Shown in pieces: positions 1 through 12,867 of a stretch of 64,000 bases of DNA. The notes under the pieces were generated by a model. It saw only the letters and a program-made list of their open reading frames with translations. It was not told the DNA's origin and ran no database searches. The translations under genes were made by a program, and so were the position numbers. Location of the stretch: positions 927,982-991,981 of the forward strand of contig JALLLT010000012.1 in NCBI GenBank assembly GCA_025266875.1, written 5' to 3'. Source of the stretch: Fennellomyces sp. T-0311. Taxonomy: Eukaryota; Mucoromycota; Mucoromycetes; Mucorales; Lichtheimiaceae. Within the stretch, counting starts at the first letter, position 1, and each line of letters opens with the position of its first letter.

Positions 1-2530
1 GTACCTGTGCAACAAGCATACATTTTTGAAAACCTACTCAGCGCAACAAACGCTCTATATGTAGCAGAAGTATCTATGAGTGCGGATGGAGAAGAAAACA
101 TAAGAGGTAAATTTTAACAAAAGTCACATCATCAAACACTTTTTTAAAGCCATATGTAAAAGTATTTCGTATTTCAGCAATACCTTGCCAAAAGCACTGA
201 CGATTAAACTGGTACAGTCCACGAAATCAACGGCTCGGAAATAACGCTACCAGCTGTGTACGATCTTGAAAGATCTCGATTGCTCTTATAAGGATAGCTT
301 TCAAATATCTTGTACGACGTGAAATACCTGACTGAAATAAAGTTCGGCAACTATTTGATGCCAATTGTATGAAGAAGGATGGCTAGAAAGTACAGTATGT
401 GGTATTATCTGGAATATAGATACAACGATATGAGTATGTTCTATTCTCAACAGAAAAGAAGATATTTTATCTTTGTTTAATCATTAAACTGTAAAGCTTC
501 CATATCAGTTTTGCTCCCAATAATCATGAAATATATAACACAAAACACCGGTCTTCTCTTTTGTCCATGAGTAATACCAAAAAGAACGGCTTTTGGAACA
601 CTTTATTCTAATCCCGCGGAATTGTTGGCCTTGGTAGAAGGGGAACAGGTAGTTCACGTAGTTTGATAACGGCATTTATTGGTGAAGCAAGCCATGGTAC
701 GAGCAAAGTAATAATATCTAGCGATAATAAGTAAGATATAGTATTAGCTTATCGGTCAGTATTTTTCTGGTGGCAGCCTTGGTACGCAGTAGTATTTTCG
801 CTGATGGTTCTGTACGGCTTGTATAAATGATTTAAAGTGTGCTTAAAGAGTAAAAGGAGCGTTGATATTGTCGTTCTTAAAATTCGATAATGGTTATTTT
901 GGATCTCTGTTTCTCTTCGACTTTTGGCAGACGACTTTTTCAATACATACAGCCAACGTGGAGTCATTCCAAGCGATACATAATCAGCATTGCGAAGACT
1001 AATTAGGTTTGTATAAAGTTAGATCATTCGGCCTGATTCCAATTTAAACCGTTACAAGTAGGAAACGGCCCAGTCAACACCAATCCGTGCACATGGTAGT
1101 ACTACAGAAGATTGAAAGCCATCAGCGAGGATCAGCAGGAAGATTTGGCTTGTGGAAAAGTTTTCTAAAGCACCTGTTCATCATCCCAAGGAATCTGTAC
1201 ACGGTTTTGTGGTGATATGATGATGATGTTCATAGTAAACGCATGCAATCCATCTTACCATTTCGACCAGATTACTCTATCCAGAGCAAAGGACAAGCAA
1301 TATTGAATGATAATGTCCGTAGTATGTCGCATAATGATCCTCATCCGTACGTATACAACTTTCATTTCACTTTTTTCTGATGGGCGACACTATTGTAATT
1401 GATGCGAATAGAGAAAAAATACGACCCTAGATACGCAAATTACACATATCCATCGAGCTATGCCCGCCTTTACCTACCGGTGGATCCTCACTGTAAGCCA
1501 GAAAGCAGTGTACAGTGACGACACATTGCTTTCCTGCTGCTCACTCCATTCATACCTGAGTTGATTATTCCCACGACATCTCAGATATGTGGATGGTTTG
1601 TATAGGTAGTTGGTGATGCCGTTATCCGTTGTGATCATCGACGATGGAACAACTCTGTAATCCAATAGACCCAATGGGTATTTCAATTCTGATGCACAGT
1701 ATTATGTATCCCAGTCTGTACGTGTTGCGGACCGAGTAAATAGCTTTTGTCGCTGATAATTTGGCTTTACCGACAAAGTAAGATGATCGGCTGTCCGAGG
1801 ACGAATCGTCATCCTGGATTGTCAATAGTGAAAAAAGCTGAGTATACCTCAGATAGAACACTTTCCACTTTCACCCGCGAGAGTCTCGTTTATTGCGGTT
1901 TACTAAGCGAGAAATGGATCTGATGTCTCGGCAAAATGTCACGTGTACGGGTGATATGATTCTGACAGTGATTGTCGCTGTTAGCTTGGAAGCACACTAT
2001 CACATTCGTCTACGGTGTGTTGAGGTTTTAAAATTAATCTGAATGAAAATCGAGATGGTTATGTACTCACTGATTATGTAATAGTACTCTGCAGCTGAAG
2101 CTATTGAGCGCTCGCTTCTTTGCCGCTCCAAATAATACCATGGACTTGATACAGAAGTATTTGAAGTCTCTATTGTCGGTAAGGTTCAAATAGTCGACAA
2201 CGATTGGTGTCGGAATGTTCGTACTTTGCAACAGCGATCTACTTTTATGGTTCGGTGGTACGGAATCGAGATGAAAAAAAAGTGCATCGCAATCTCGATA
2301 CGGAAAGTGTGAATTTCGTTCCCTTAGAAACATAATGTGCTTCTCAGAACATGGTTATGGTGTTTAGTGACGTTTTGTAACTTACGTGGTCTAGGACAAG
2401 GCGGTGATCATCTTGCCTCGTTGGCAACGACAAAGTACTTTTTCGTAACAAACCGGAGATGGGTTCACCTGGAAGAAGTAAAGGAAACAGACAAAATACC
2501 TCCGCAATAAAGTAAACCAGTCAAATATTT

Positions 2531-3167
2531 TTACTGCGTCATTGGACAACCTGTATATAATAAACTGGGACAGAATCGTACGATTATGCCAAAACTACAT
2601 GTACTACGTAAATAGCTATCTCTCTAATGAACTTGACATTATAACTTTTAATTCATCACATTACAGTTATTCTCCTACCAAATGCTCTTCGCAATAGTGT
2701 GCTGCATATGTTTCTCGAGGAGCCACGGTATTGGACTATCCTTGAAATGGAACTGCCTTACAAGTATATACTGACGAGTTTCTTTGACTTTTTATCTGAC
2801 ATACCGGATAAAGGATTTCTGATACCTTTGGATCATACCAATTGGAAATATTCAAAAGCTTATTATCCACCATGATAATATGACCCATTCAGCCATGCGT
2901 TGCAAAGCCAAATAATTGTATGGCGCGGGAACTCGCCTCGGGTATGTAACTGCGCGTTTAAAACTCCAAATTTGTACCTTGGAGATAGATATGTAACGCA
3001 GATGACTGTTGACTATCACACTTTTGTTTATGGTTTTTTTTTAGTAAACATTGCCTTGTGTGCTGTAGTACTCGAGATAAAATCACCCATGAATCCGGAC
3101 CTCGGCGCTCTTCTCCATTTCATGAGGAGATTAGCAAACTATGAGGCGGAGCCAAAGTTCTCATTAG
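2531..3167 (+). repeat. Decayed duplicated block, copy 1
   Basis: The block starts with TTACTGCGTCATT and ends with a CGGAGC-AAAGTTCTCATTAG motif. The same two landmarks recur at 5944 and 6581-6601 with almost the same separation (616 and 637 bases). Sequence between the landmarks is only weakly similar, so this is an old duplication or a pair of degenerate paralogous genes. Its product is unknown. Confidence 0.5.
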
Positions 3168-5943
3168 TTTCGTATTACGATTAAAAACAAACTGCTGGGA
3201 AAAAACGTGAGTATTATATGACTTCATTGTACATGAAAAAGCCATCTCCCAGACTAGATATACAAGAAAATACAATGAAGATACGCTACTAAGAGCTAAC
3301 ATGATGAAAGTTTACACGGCACGTTGTTAAAAATTAAGAATAAGGAACAAGAATAATGACAAAGTTCGCTGTATGGCAATATGGTATGCAGACAAGTAAA
3401 CTTTATCTCAGTATTATCAGATTCAAAGAAGGGAGATAGTATGACAGTCGCATATAATTTCGATTAGCAGTATACCAAATCTTCCACAGGAAAGTCATAG
3501 ATAGAGCGTCCTGCTGTATAGCTTGCCAGCAAGTAGTAGACTCGAGTTTATATTAGCACCTTTGCTTTAACTCTGTGTTGTACAAAACATGTTGGATAAG
3601 GAATGGCGAAGACATATACTATTCACAAACGTCTCCCCCCAACAAATATGGGTCATCTGAACACTGAAGGTGGCATTTCTTCGGATTTTGTATCCGAACC
3701 CATGTAGTAGGTGAAACCGTGATGTCTTTATTGATAGGCGGCTGGAAGCTTCGGATCATTAATTGGAAGAGCCAGGAGGTTTTTGTAATGTTGTACAATG
3801 ATGGTATTGTGACAGATATTAATTTACCATCGGCGTGAGGTCGTTTAATAATTTTGTGATTCTTGATGGGAAAAGATGCAAGGATGCTCACTTATCCTCT
3901 CTGTTCCACGAAAGGTAGCAAGTAATCATTATACACATTATTAAATTTGGTAGTCATCTTGCTTATGCAAAAAGAGATTGTTTCGTGTGACTCTTTCTAA
4001 AATGATGATGTTACTGGCTCGATAGGTAGTATGATAAAGAAGCCAAAGGCGCTTCTCGCAGGATATTGTGATGTAAAAAACCCTTTATCCTCATCGGCAA
4101 TAATTTGATTTCTGTATACCCCTCTATCTACTCGGCGATAAACGTTAAAGTTCTGATCCAGTTAGTTGTCGAACGATGATTTGATGACATTTAAATAAGC
4201 ACCTATTAATTAATTGGTTGTCGCTACTAAAGTATGGCATAAAGTATAAGCGAATCGAGGTAGCAGTCTTCTCATTTTACCAGCAGCCATAAATCTAATT
4301 AAATTGCCATTGGCGAGCGCGAAGAACCTTTATATTGCTCTAAGATAGACACTGCCGTAGCAATCTCGTTAGCTTATAGTCTGATCCCACTGGTAGTTCT
4401 ATTTTGCGATACGTATTAAGTCTTGCCCCATACCTTACAGCGGTAAATGCTAATTATGACTAGAAATAAAAAATATTTGAACTGGTAAGTCTTGCTACGC
4501 TTGCTTATTATGCGAGGCGCCGTATATTTACTATTGCATTACAATAGCTTATCACCCCGAAAAAGCTGATCCTGTAAGCAAAGACCCGAACCAGTGTAAT
4601 TCATTGAATTAATTCAGTTATTAGTCCTGCCCTCTTCAATTTAAAGAGTTAAAGCTATTATATCAAAAAGCGCCACAGAATTTTGGTATGTGGGATCACA
4701 TCCTTTACTGCTCTTTATTAATCTATCCGATCGTTCTTTGCTTAAAAGATCAGACTACTGATGACGCAGTAGGACATGTTGTATTCAGCGTTTAATCCTG
4801 CCCAGCAGTACTTTAAAGGATGGGTGTTTTTGGAGTGTATGGTAACAATAATCCTCGTACTATTTTCTTCAAAGATTCGTAATATGCTTTGGGAGTAACA
4901 TTTGTAAGTGAAGCCTCCGGGAAAATATATTACTCACGCAGCTCATTGCCTGTATTTAAAGAACCATCTCTTGCGGATCGCTTTCAGGAGCAGCAAGGTT
5001 GGACTTTAAGGAATATCAATAAACCCAGATATACCACAATTATATGTGCCCTATCCAAATGCGTATATTTGAATTGGATATAAAACGAAGTATCAATAAC
5101 ATGAATGCTATATATCGTGATTATGCTGGATTCACGTTCCATGTCAGCCTATCATTAGAGTTCAAGGTGGTTATTTCAGTGAAGAAAAATGCTCAAATCA
5201 CGACACAATATCAAGGTTGTACTTAAATATACGTTTAAATGGCATATATATGATCGTTCTTTGTCGCACTGCATGGTACCAGATGGCTCTTGTATTCTTC
5301 TTGCGGAAGTATTGTACACAGCGGCAACGCTGGTATCTTTGAAAATTTTGTCGACAAAGTAAGCTACTAGTGCCTCCGTGTAAGTTTCGTTGTTGTGTAT
5401 CATTGCTGCTCAGAAGGCTGACTATTTTAGAATAAGTACGGGGTTATCCATGAACAATTAGGTACGCTTTGTAATTGTCTGTTGCTGATCATATGATGCT
5501 GGAGATTTGCTTTAACGTTGGTAGAGGAACAAGCGCTATGCACAGTCCGTTGTTCTCGTACTCGGAATATTCATGCACTTGTTATAACGATTCGTTAGCG
5601 TATGGCGATGACACTTGACACTGATCTCTCAAGAAGCTTATTGACTTGGAAGATTGAAGTAAATAACTACTACTCATTCAATGGATTTTTAAAGTGTTAT
5701 TGCACTTCTCTGATATACGGTTGAGTTGAAAGGCGTATCGTCTCGATGATATTCAAAAGGTAAGCGCCGTCACTTGAAACGGTAAGGAAACTATTGATTC
5801 TCGAAGCACAATGCCTCCAGCAATACGATTTGATATAGATCCATTGATACAAAGAAGTGAGCGTTTTTCCGAGAAATCAGATGTAGCTTCGGGTTTACGA
5901 AAGAAAAGCAGCACCAGCAGGTGCGTCCAGCAAAATATAATAA

Positions 5944-6601
5944 TTACTGCGTCATTTAATAATCTGATATGGCAAACTCAACAAAATCGTATGATGATAT
6001 TGAAAAAGAGTCATGTAAGTGGCTATGTTTCTAACCGACTTTTAGTCGCATAGCTTTTAATGCAAGATGGTACGTCTATCTTTCGCTCTTGCGAGTACAC
6101 TACTTTACAGTGCCTACAATTTCATTGCCTTGTTGCCAGCCACGAGGGACGCAAATATTTGCCTTCCTTACTTTAACGGGCGGTTTCCGGTTTTTTTTCT
6201 TCTTGTGGATGAAACCCGATAAAAGGGAACTCTGTTGGTTTTAATAGCCCATTAACTGGAAAATACCCAAGATGAATCTCTCAACTTTTGTAAGAACATT
6301 GAACAGGTGTACTTTTCTTCCATATGTTTCTTGCACTTTAGACTTTACCATTACTATGGTGCGGGAACTATCGTATTAGTAATCCCGGCCTATATTTATC
6401 TGGTTTCTCTCAAGGTCCTGATACGACCATGTAGAAACTGGATGCTGGGAACCACAACTTTGTTTACAGTTTTCAAGTACGTCCCGATCATCTATTTGTG
6501 TACTGTGTCACTGATGGTATCAGTTATGGATCTTGGCGCCATTTTTCTTCACTATTAACAGAAGATAGTGGATTGTGTGGCGGAGCAAAAGTTCTCATTA
6601 G
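5944..6601 (+). repeat. Decayed duplicated block, copy 2
   Basis: Partner of the block at 2531-3167, offset by about 3.4 kb. Open frames inside it (5811-6053 and 6307-6558) are short and do not run through the block. This is consistent with a pseudogene pair. Confidence 0.5.
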
Positions 6602-8328
6602 CTTCATTATTATAGCTTCGTATTACGGTACCTATTAAAAATTGCTCATGCTGCGAGAAATGTGCACAACATGCTGCCAAACATCACGCTTCAATACACA
6701 TGGAAAACAAATTGTTATCCGAACTAACCGTTAAAAATAACTGGAAGGAATAGCATCCAAAAGCAATGCGTTTATGATAAGGCAACACAAACGATTAGGC
6801 CTAGAAGCATCTTTTTAGAAAATTGTTAACATACATATACAGATAACAGTGAGAGCGCGTTGTAAGAGAATTATTTGTTTTGCGGGGATGTGCCCATGCG
6901 TAAATATTCAGGAGGCGAATGTTGAAACCTGGCGTTTATCGTCCGCTGGTATAATGAAAGAGTCTCGACCATGGACTGTTTTACGTCTTGATTGTAATAG
7001 ATGACAAAAACCCTTTTATAGTGACTCCAAACCAAAGATTCGTTGCACAGTATTATTATGTGCCTCTCTCATCGCAGAATGGAATTATTAAATCCTATTT
7101 TTATGTACACAGAGATGACAATGGCATGTTTGATAAGGAAATAATGTACTTTTTTATTCAGAAAGCGATTCCCACAACAAACACAAATCACCAGGAGCGA
7201 AATTGATATAGGATGAATGGGTACTCGGGTCTATTATCCGGTGCCGTGTAAAGAGCAAAAGTAACAAACTGAGGTTGCACATAAAAACCAGAAAGACAAA
7301 TCTAGAAACACATCCGGGTGTGCGGACCTCTACATCATCAACCCAGACCCGAACGGGCTTTAAGAAACTTCAGACTTACTCTGGTCTAACGCAGACAAGA
7401 AACGTAACCCGCTCATGTGGAATTATGTACCTTTTTACGGAATGGACACAAACTTAACTTTGATGCAAGTATGGTACGATATTGATCTTTTCACTGTCAA
7501 TGGAAATGGCAATGGAAGTGTATATATTCAAAAGTATCATGTATATTTTTTAATAAAAAAACTAAAATGAAAAAAAAAAGTGAAATTAGAAGCATGGGTT
7601 TTCTTTGTATCCATGATGCCATTAAAAACCATTCGGATTTAATCAACTTGTAGCTCATTTTTTTTGGGGGGGAGGGTTCAATCGGGGATTCCAATCCATA
7701 ATGTGGCACGTCATTCTACCAAAGTTCGATGTTGTTCGCGTTGAGCGTTGTCTCAAATATATCAACTAGAGGCTGTTGAATATATAGTTAGTCATAGATG
7801 AACGCATACAATAAACAAACGTGATATCATATCTCTTACGATAGGAGAGCCCAACTCGTCAATAGTTCAGTAAAATGCCAGGGGTTATCGAAGTCAAAAG
7901 ACTTAGGATACCCCTTATTAACAAAGTGACATAATAATAAGATCAGAAATCATAGTTGACAGCACTAAACAAGACATATGCATCAACAAACACTCTTTCA
8001 ATATATTTCTCGCTTTATGTCCAGATAGTATATTGAGAATTGATATACTCGAGTTACGGTATCCCGGGCGATCACGTTGATTATAAGGTTTAACTTACGT
8101 GTGACGACGCTCGCAGATCCCGGATATGTATGGGTTACAATATCCGCCAGGAAAAACCTGCGCACCGGCATCCAAAACACATGAGTGTTTACTGCTTCGC
8201 ATATAACTTACTAATCTAAAAGAGATAATGTAAATCATTTCCTTTTCTTTCAACAAGTACATTGAAACCACTTAATTTTTTTCACATGGTCATAACGTCG
8301 CATTGTACTGCGCGAAACTTGTTTGGGA

Positions 8329-8656
8329 TTAGTTATATCCGATATTATTGTTTGCTAAATACTGGGCGTGTTGTCGAATGATCTCTTTTCCAGCCTTGTC
8401 AAACCCCTCCTTCCTTGCATCACGAAACAGGTAATCTTTGTAATAATCGGATTGGTCCTCGGTGCTTGGACTGCGCGATCCAAGTAACCAATTTAGTGCA
8501 TAATGGGGAAATCATCGATTGACCCATCCCGACCTGATTTAGAAAAACGCGGTTTTTAGCGTCGGTCTTATGGTTACTAAAATATTTTTTTTCGCTTAGG
8601 CGACTCATTTTGGCAAGTAACTGGAACTTGATAAAGAAATTTCGCACTACAAACAT
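8329..8656 (-). pseudogene. Remnant of an unidentified coding region (C-terminal part)
   Basis: On the minus strand an open frame ends at TAA 8331-8329 after a hydrophilic tail containing YYKDYLFRDARKEGFDKAG. Upstream the plausible coding sequence jumps frame at least once near 8500, where a different frame covers 8420-8656. The composition is coding-like (charged, no low complexity), but I cannot assign a family. It lies about 160 bp beyond the 3' end of the forkhead gene and on the same strand. It could instead be an exon of a gene with unseen introns. Confidence 0.3.
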
Positions 8657-8819
8657 GTGGTTATTGAATGTTGGGGGATCAGCTCTGAGAACACGGGCAT
8701 TGTTTATAACGCAACTTTAAACAAGGAAAAGAAATTACACCAGCAAGGATAAAACACTACTTCTACTTTGACTATATTATTATACTAGTATAAGTGAGGA
8801 TATGAATGCTAATATTACG

Positions 8820-10122
8820 TTAGTTGATGATGTTGTTGACACGCATGAGTGAAGGATTCATCAATGGATTGTCGTTGGGATGATGGCTCAGCTCAAATTT
8901 GAGTGCATTATTGTTATTTGTTGTTGTAGTGGTGTTGGCGCTCTGAGAAGATGGTAGCATAGGGGTACTCATGCTGCTCGATGTGGTTGAACCAGGTGAC
9001 ATGGAATCTCGGACCGAACTTGTCTTGGTTGTGTTTGTGTTGAACGACGAGGAAAGTGCAGAAAGCGGACGTTTGATACGCGTAAGAAACGACCTGTCAC
9101 TTTCATCCGCGGTATACATACGGTCCTGCTGATCTCCTAGCGATGCAGTTGGGGGTGCAACCAGATTATCAAAATCAAAATCGTCAACTGGCTGTTGTGG
9201 CATTGCAACAGGCATTTCAAAGCTCTTGTACGACGACCGCTGTCGCTGTCGCTGTTCTTCAAGCGTCTGCTGTTGCTGCCAATACTCCAAATTGCCAAGA
9301 AACCCGGAATCGATAATTTGTCGCCCAAAATTGGTATGACTGAGCTTATCAATATCCACAGCCCAGTATCCTCCTTTGCTGCCTTTGTTACGATTACCAT
9401 CCTGCTGGATCCGCGGGAGTTTCATGAAACATCTATTCAATGAAAGATTGTGTCGTATTGTGTTCTATAGTAACCCTGTGTGTGAGTAAACTGAGAGTAT
9501 TACACAAGACTAATAAAGTGTTCCTACGCACCTGCCATCCAGTCTCGTTAGCTTCGTACAAATTGGGGTATCGTGTCTGGATCCATTCATAGATTTCGCG
9601 GAGTGTAAGTCGCTGCTCCGGCGACGTCAGGATGGCCTGTGCGATCAAGGAAGCATATGAGTGCGGAGGACGTCGTCGCTTGCGCACCGGTCTGTTCATA
9701 ATGTGCTGCTGTTGCTGCGGCTGTGGATCCATAATATTCTGCTGCAAATATCCGTGGGAATAGTTCGGATAGTAATACTGGCCTGAGTGTGTATTGCCTT
9801 GTGGATGGGGAGGTGGAGGTTGGGAAGGCATGTGGTATTGCTGCTGTTGGAGATAAGGTGGTGGTGCATGCTGTCGTACGCGGAAGCCACCATTTGTGTT
9901 GTTGTTATTTGTCGAAGCTACTGCCGCAGCGGCTGCCGCAGCGGCTGCAGTAGAGGCCGCATAGTAAGGTGAAAAGTTATGCTGTTGTTGCTGTTGCAGG
10001 GTTGACGAATCAGTGGGCTGGTGGTGGATGTAATGCTCCGTTTTCCATGCGGGTGGAAAAACTTTGCCATCTTTGGGCATCGCATTGGCAACATGAGAGA
10101 CAGAAGTAGCCTGCTGTGCCAT
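8820..10122 (-). CDS. Forkhead (winged-helix) transcription factor
   Basis: Predicted sequence-specific DNA-binding regulator in the nucleus. The CDS has two exons, 10122-9532 and 9464-8820, joined in phase 0 across a 67 bp intron (GTGCGT...CTATAG), giving 411 aa. The N-terminal 145 residues are low-complexity with polyQ, polyA, NNNN and Pro-rich runs. The forkhead domain starts at about residue 148 with RRRPPHSYASLIAQAI. It continues with the wing-adjacent segment RYPNLYEANETGWQ, and the recognition helix NTIRHNLSLNRCF begins exactly at the exon junction, followed by a KGGYWAVD wing. The C-terminus is rich in Ser, Thr and Asn. I start at ATG 10122 because a good 5'UTR intron (10134-10204, GTAAGT...ATTAG) lies just upstream, making the longer frame to 10200 (which begins with GTG) intronic. 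It is divergent from the bZIP gene. The specific fungal forkhead subfamily is not resolved. Confidence 0.93.
9465..9531 (-). other. Intron of the forkhead gene
   Basis: 67 bp intron with a GTGCGT donor and an ACTATAG acceptor, phase 0. It splits the forkhead domain between GWQ and NTIRHNLSLN. Without splicing the frame stops shortly after the donor. Confidence 0.9.
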
Positions 10123-10133
10123 GGTTTTCCCGT

Positions 10134-10204
10134 CTAATGGGTTGAATACCCATATTAAGTATAGTTTCTCTTGAGCGCGCATAGACCCCCCATGACGCAC
10201 TTAC
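10134..10204 (-). other. Probable 5'UTR intron of the forkhead gene
   Basis: 71 bp between GTAAGT (10204-10199) and CCCATTAG (ending at 10134), followed 11 bases later by the ATG at 10122. Removing it leaves a short leader downstream of a TATA box at 10264-10257. Confidence 0.65.
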
Positions 10205-10577
10205 CGCAAATTCCGATAGCAGGAAAAAAGAAACGGGCATATGTGGTCGTGCGTGTTATTTATACTCCTTGCCCTCTAAGGTTCTTTTTGAAACGGAAAT
10301 TATAGTGTGAGGTCTCCAGTCAGTTGTCGAATGTATATCGAAAAGGCGCCTCGGGGCAAGACTGAGGATATGAGCTGTCATGATATCAAAACCCGCAAAT
10401 GGAAATCTCGATCAGCCCTATAATCGGATAGCGCTCATACACAAGCCCAATTACATCATGAGATCGCCAGAAATCGCCCAATGCGTTGTACCGTGCACCC
10501 CGGCTATATAAAGAGCGCTGCCAAAAACTTCATTGCCGCCTTCCTTTCACCCTTCTCGATAGCTTTTTCTTTAAGCG
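10205..10577. promoter_or_regulatory. Shared divergent promoter, forkhead and bZIP genes
   Basis: Intergenic region between two head-to-head transcription factor genes. A minus-strand TATAAATA lies at 10264-10257, upstream of the forkhead leader. A plus-strand TATATAAAG lies at 10505-10513, 65 bp upstream of the bZIP ATG. No perfect CRE or forkhead consensus was seen. Divergence from one short promoter raises the possibility of co-regulation, but this is inference. Confidence 0.7.
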
Positions 10578-11479
10578 ATGAATGCAGGTAATGACAAGAA
10601 TCCTCCGTAGTTCAGACCACAACCGAATCATTAACTCTCCGGTTGCCGATTTTCAGAACAACCAGCACCGTTGATCACGCCTACTCGGTTCCTCTTGGAA
10701 TGTAACACTGGCTGGCCGTTTCCACCAGTCAACGACGACCCGTTCAACCGCTGCTCGCCGTTGACTCCTCCGTTGTCTTCACAGCAGCCACAGCAACAGC
10801 AAGAGGGATATCCGCAGTATTTTGGAGGCTATATTGCCCCGTCGGCCCCTGTCAAACGTCCACCAACGCCACCTTCGACGTTCGTTCCGCCCACTTCTGC
10901 CGTATTTCCTTCGCCTCCTCATCCCATGTCGAATACTGTTGAAGTGAGCTCTCCTCTTTCACCAAAAAAATCCACCGCTGGTCGCAAACGTCGTGCGTCT
11001 GAAGACGATGACGATGACGAGCAACGCCAGAAACTACTGGAACGAAACAGGCTAGCCGGTAATTTTTAGATAACAGAGCAATGGATTATTTCTAACGGTT
11101 TTTTTAGCATCAAAGTGTCGCCAAAAGAAGAAGAGATGGGTCCAAGACCTTGAAGTCAAGTCCGAGCAAGTATCCGCTCGGAATCAAGAGCTGCATGATC
11201 TTCTAGCTCAGTTACGTGAAGAGAGCATGTTTTTGCGTAACCAGTTGCTTGCCCATGGCGATTGCAACTGTACAATGGTGGTACGTTAATCAACATACCC
11301 AGAAAAAAGTCATCACTCACAGAACAAAATAGCAAACCTATCTTCGACGATCATCTGCGCGATTGACAACAGGCCCTTTGGGTCATCCCACCGATGCAGC
11401 AGCCGACGCCGTCGCTGAGCTGATGAGCCAGTCGCCTTCTTCTACATCCTCGCATCGATCTTCACCAACTATGCTTTAA
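10578..11479 (+). CDS. bZIP transcription factor, ATF/CREB type
   Basis: Four exons: 10578-10587, 10657-11058, 11108-11280 and 11333-11479, totalling 732 nt (243 aa). All introns are GT-AG and 49-69 bp. The first exon encodes only the first three codons plus one base. Residues 1-115 are Pro/Ser/Gln-rich with a PQQQQ run. An acidic DDDDD stretch precedes the basic region RNRLAASKCRQKKKRW, which matches the N-x2-A-x2-CR core of ATF/CREB factors. It is encoded across the exon 2/exon 3 junction. A leucine zipper follows (LHDLLAQLREESMFLRNQLL), then a CNC motif. The predicted role is a dimeric nuclear regulator, possibly stress related by family analogy. A plus-strand TATA box lies upstream. Alternatively exon 3 may read through the last donor and stop at 11289. 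Confidence 0.92.
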
Positions 11480-12510
11480 GACTCAGTTTACCTTGTTACG
11501 ACCAAAATGCCCAATTTTTTGCTTCCTTGCATTAGCACTGCTTTTTTTGCCCTGTATATCACGCCCTATCATCATAGCTGCCTTATCATGTTTGCGCTCT
11601 TTGTACATAAGTTTAAAAATATATTCCATTCGCATTGTAATTTCTGCGTTGATCGCGCCATCGATTATTTTTTTTTCTGTCGTATTCTGCTTAATTTCCA
11701 GAAACTTCAAATCGGACTCCTTTCCACGATTTAGCACACTTCGCATACTAACCTGTGCTTACTATAGAGCACGGGCAGATACTATTCTCACGATACAAGT
11801 GCCGCATCCTTTCTTATTACGTTTCAAGTTGTACACAGGAGACCTTCTAAAAAGCAGGTACCATAGTAATGATGGTGTAAGCTGAATATTTGTACTCGTG
11901 AAACCATAACATCTGTGTAATCTTGAGCATATTCTGTGCGCAGTAGTAACCGATAGCAGGCAGGCACCATTGCTTATTAGTATGTAAATTATGACGAATA
12001 TCAATGTATAATATACAGTTAACCGGTAGGGCCTTCTTTTTTGAGTATTTGAATCACGTCAAAGACCAAAGAAATTTTCACGTCCGTCCTCTTCAGGTAG
12101 CATGGATATTTTAGAATAATGAAGAAAAACCGATTTGAAGCGGCATGGTAAAAAAGGTCCATTAACGATGAGAAAAGGATCCAGATCGGATACTGCCTAA
12201 AAAGGAGGGCAACCCCCAATTTCGCTCTGTGTTACAATCCGATTTGTGCGACCAGCGAGGGACCTGCCAGGGGCAAAGATCTCTGGTCGCGGTCCATCCA
12301 AGTTTTTGCTTGACGGCGTGAAGCCAAAACGCAAACGTTATCCATCATGACCTACATTAAAAGTTTAGCCGACAAAAAAGACACGGATAAATATGTTCCG
12401 TCGATGCAGAGACATGAGAATCGACTTAGGGCAATTGCGTCAGTTCCAGTATATCACACTGTTTTGCCATATCATATGTGATTCAGCTTAATGAGAGCAT
12501 ACAGTAAGGT
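11480..12510. other. 3' flank of the bZIP gene, no supported gene
   Basis: AT-rich sequence with open frames on both strands between 11483 and 12219. These overlap one another and show no domain, so I read 11480 to about 11800 as 3'UTR and the rest as intergenic. A coding-like segment rich in basic residues occurs at 12240-12345 on the plus strand but ends in a stop, with no start seen. Confidence 0.5.
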
Positions 12511-12867
12511 TCATTCTCTGGCCAATATGCCAATAAGACCATGAATCTGATCTAAACAAATTGAGAATGGGCTACCAGACTGCTGTTTTGCTTTTTGGAT
12601 ACCAGCAGTTAAGTACCGACATGCGTCGTCATAAGTACAGAATCTGAGAGAAAAAAAATAAAGCAGCATCTTAAGCAACAACATGCAGTGCCGCGTGTGC
12701 AGTAGCTTCTTTTCAGTTCTACCAACCTTCTTAAGTGAATCACACCCAGTTGGTTGCAAAACGAGTGTTCTGCTTTCATGGTAGAGTCTACTTTTAGAAC
12801 ACAGCGGCTTTTCAGAACATCCTAGAACAAAAGGCATTATGCCACGACACTCCAGTTTCGCACCCAT
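12511..12867 (-). CDS. Hypothetical small protein, doubtful
   Basis: An open frame of 118 aa starts at ATG 12867-12865 and ends at TGA near 12511. It contains several cysteines in the first 45 residues and no domain I recognise. A polypyrimidine run followed by CTCTCAG near 12645 resembles an intron acceptor, so the true exon structure may differ, but no donor keeps the frame. Its start overlaps that of the plus-strand frame at 12866. It may be chance. Confidence 0.22.
   Translation of the reverse strand: MGAKLECRGIMPFVLGCSEKPLCSKSRLYHESRTLVLQPTGCDSLKKVGRTEKKLLHTRHCMLLLKMLLYFFSLRFCTYDDACRYLTAGIQKAKQQSGSPFSICLDQIHGLIGILARE

Larger units (their letters stand above)
1..8328. other. Degenerate AT-rich region without an intact gene
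   Basis: No open frame here has a recognisable complete domain. Short frames such as 2900-3184, 4889-5083, 6307-6558 and 6988-7206 read like pieces of once-coding sequence, with frames switching every 100-200 bases. I do not recognise the family. Two blocks in this stretch are related to each other (2531-3167 and 5944-6601), which suggests decayed tandem copies. No tRNA, TIR or LTR was found in it. Confidence 0.6.

Noticed and set aside
10123..10200. Longer forkhead N-terminus from 10200
   Set aside because: It would need a GTG start and overlaps a good GTAAGT...TTAG intron; ATG 10122 follows directly.
11483..11885. Genes downstream of the bZIP factor on both strands
   Set aside because: Three overlapping frames in different phases, hydrophobic or Lys-rich by composition only; best explained as 3'UTR.
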